Shown here in pieces: positions 63,731 to 64,000 of a DNA stretch of 64,000 bases (its first letter is position 1; each line of letters starts with the position of its first letter). The stretch is taken from assembly GCA_023421795.1 (NCBI GenBank), contig JAEZSO010000002.1, forward strand, positions 124,001 to 188,000, written 5' to 3'. The stretch is from Cyanobacteria bacterium OH_PDB_230 (GTDB lineage: Bacteria > Cyanobacteriota > Vampirovibrionia > Gastranaerophilales > Gastranaerophilaceae). The position numbers and the translations under genes were made by a program. Under the pieces are notes generated by a model that was not told the DNA's origin, did no database searches, and was given only the letters and a program-made list of their open reading frames with translations.

Positions 63731-64000
63731 TTATTTCTTTTTAGAAACTGGTCCTGTTTTTTTACCGCGTCTTGTTCTTGCGTTTGTTTTTGTTCTTTGG
63801 CCTCTGCAAGGAAGGTTACGTCTGTGACGCATTCCTCTGTAAGAGTTGATTTCGCCAAGTCTTTTGATGAATAAAGAAACTTCTCTTCTTAAATCACCTT
63901 CGATTGTGTAGTTAGCTAGCTCAGCTCTTAGTTTTTTAATATCATCATCTGTAAGATCATCTGATCTTAGGTCTTCTGAAATTCCACAAGCCGCTAATAT
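63731..64000 (-). CDS. rpsM: 30S ribosomal protein S13 (partial, N-terminus off the window)
   Basis: Ninety codons are open from the window edge to a TAA at 63731-63733. The sequence is the C-terminal part of S13: '[20 protein letters not shown]', '[19 protein letters not shown]' and a Lys-rich end. This short gene falls below the usual display because its start is missing. It is first of the visible ribosomal operon rpsM-rpsK-rpsD-rpoA-rplQ-truA-rplM-rpsI. Confidence 0.95.
   Translation of the reverse strand: MLAACGISEDLRSDDLTDDDIKKLRAELANYTIEGDLRREVSLFIKRLGEINSYRGMRHRRNLPCRGQRTKTNARTRRGKKTGPVSKKK

Overview
The window looks like chromosome from a non-photosynthetic, fermentative member of the Cyanobacteriota (Melainabacteria/Vampirovibrionia, Gastranaerophilales-like). 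This is an inference from content, since no 16S gene is present. Supporting points are AT-rich DNA, atpD-atpC (F1 beta-epsilon) standing alone as in cyanobacteria, a rpsM-rpsK-rpsD-rpoA-rplQ-truA-rplM-rpsI run, an efp-accB-accC block, [FeFe] hydrogenase and HydE, an iron alcohol dehydrogenase, and no photosynthesis genes. No tRNA, rRNA, insertion sequence or CRISPR array was seen.

Layout. 1-2.7 kb (minus): histidine kinase, CheY-like regulator and the start of a PilB/GspE-type pilus ATPase. 3.2-6.2 kb (plus): five exported, extremely cysteine-rich small proteins. Four share an unusual promoter (TTAATG-like box, exactly 20 bp, TATAAT). The fifth sits behind a GC-rich CsoR-type operator and next to a csoR gene with the Cu(I) ligand pattern. 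6.3-7.4 kb: YjbQ-family protein and an M14-like peptidase/amidase. 7.5-12.6 kb: a split archaeal-type glutamate synthase whose last gene fuses the GXGXG domain to a GltD-like oxidoreductase and ferredoxin domains. 12.7-16.5 kb: efp, accB, accC and an exported protein. 16.6-24.8 kb (minus): a four-gene glycosyltransferase operon, three of whose products carry long coiled coils with a 15/11/18-residue periodicity. 25-34.2 kb (plus): hydE, kup, an Fe-alcohol dehydrogenase, then a five-gene operon with a sensory (HydS-like) [FeFe] hydrogenase, a SpoIIE-type phosphatase, two [2Fe-2S] proteins and a catalytic-type [FeFe] hydrogenase, preceded by Rex/CRP-like palindromes. 34.7 kb: a structured RNA resembling 6S RNA. 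34.9-44.2 kb: mixed housekeeping genes (rqcP, dciA-like, mnmE, HIT protein, SDR, radical SAM, rseP, comF, GT2). 44.6-44.9 kb: an almost pure A/T intergenic stretch with DnaA-box-like and DnaA-trio-like elements about 1 kb upstream of dnaN, a candidate origin. 45.9-53.1 kb (plus): dnaN, thrB, pgk, two tandem SGNH-like proteins, typA. 53.1-64 kb: a parvulin, dnaK, nanE (apparently frameshifted at its end), a ROK kinase, atpC/atpD and the ribosomal protein/rpoA operon, running off the edge inside rpsM.

The most distinctive items are the co-regulated Cys-rich secreted protein family, the sensory hydrogenase-phosphatase-hydrogenase operon with its redox-type operators, the coiled-coil glycosyltransferases, and the candidate replication origin.
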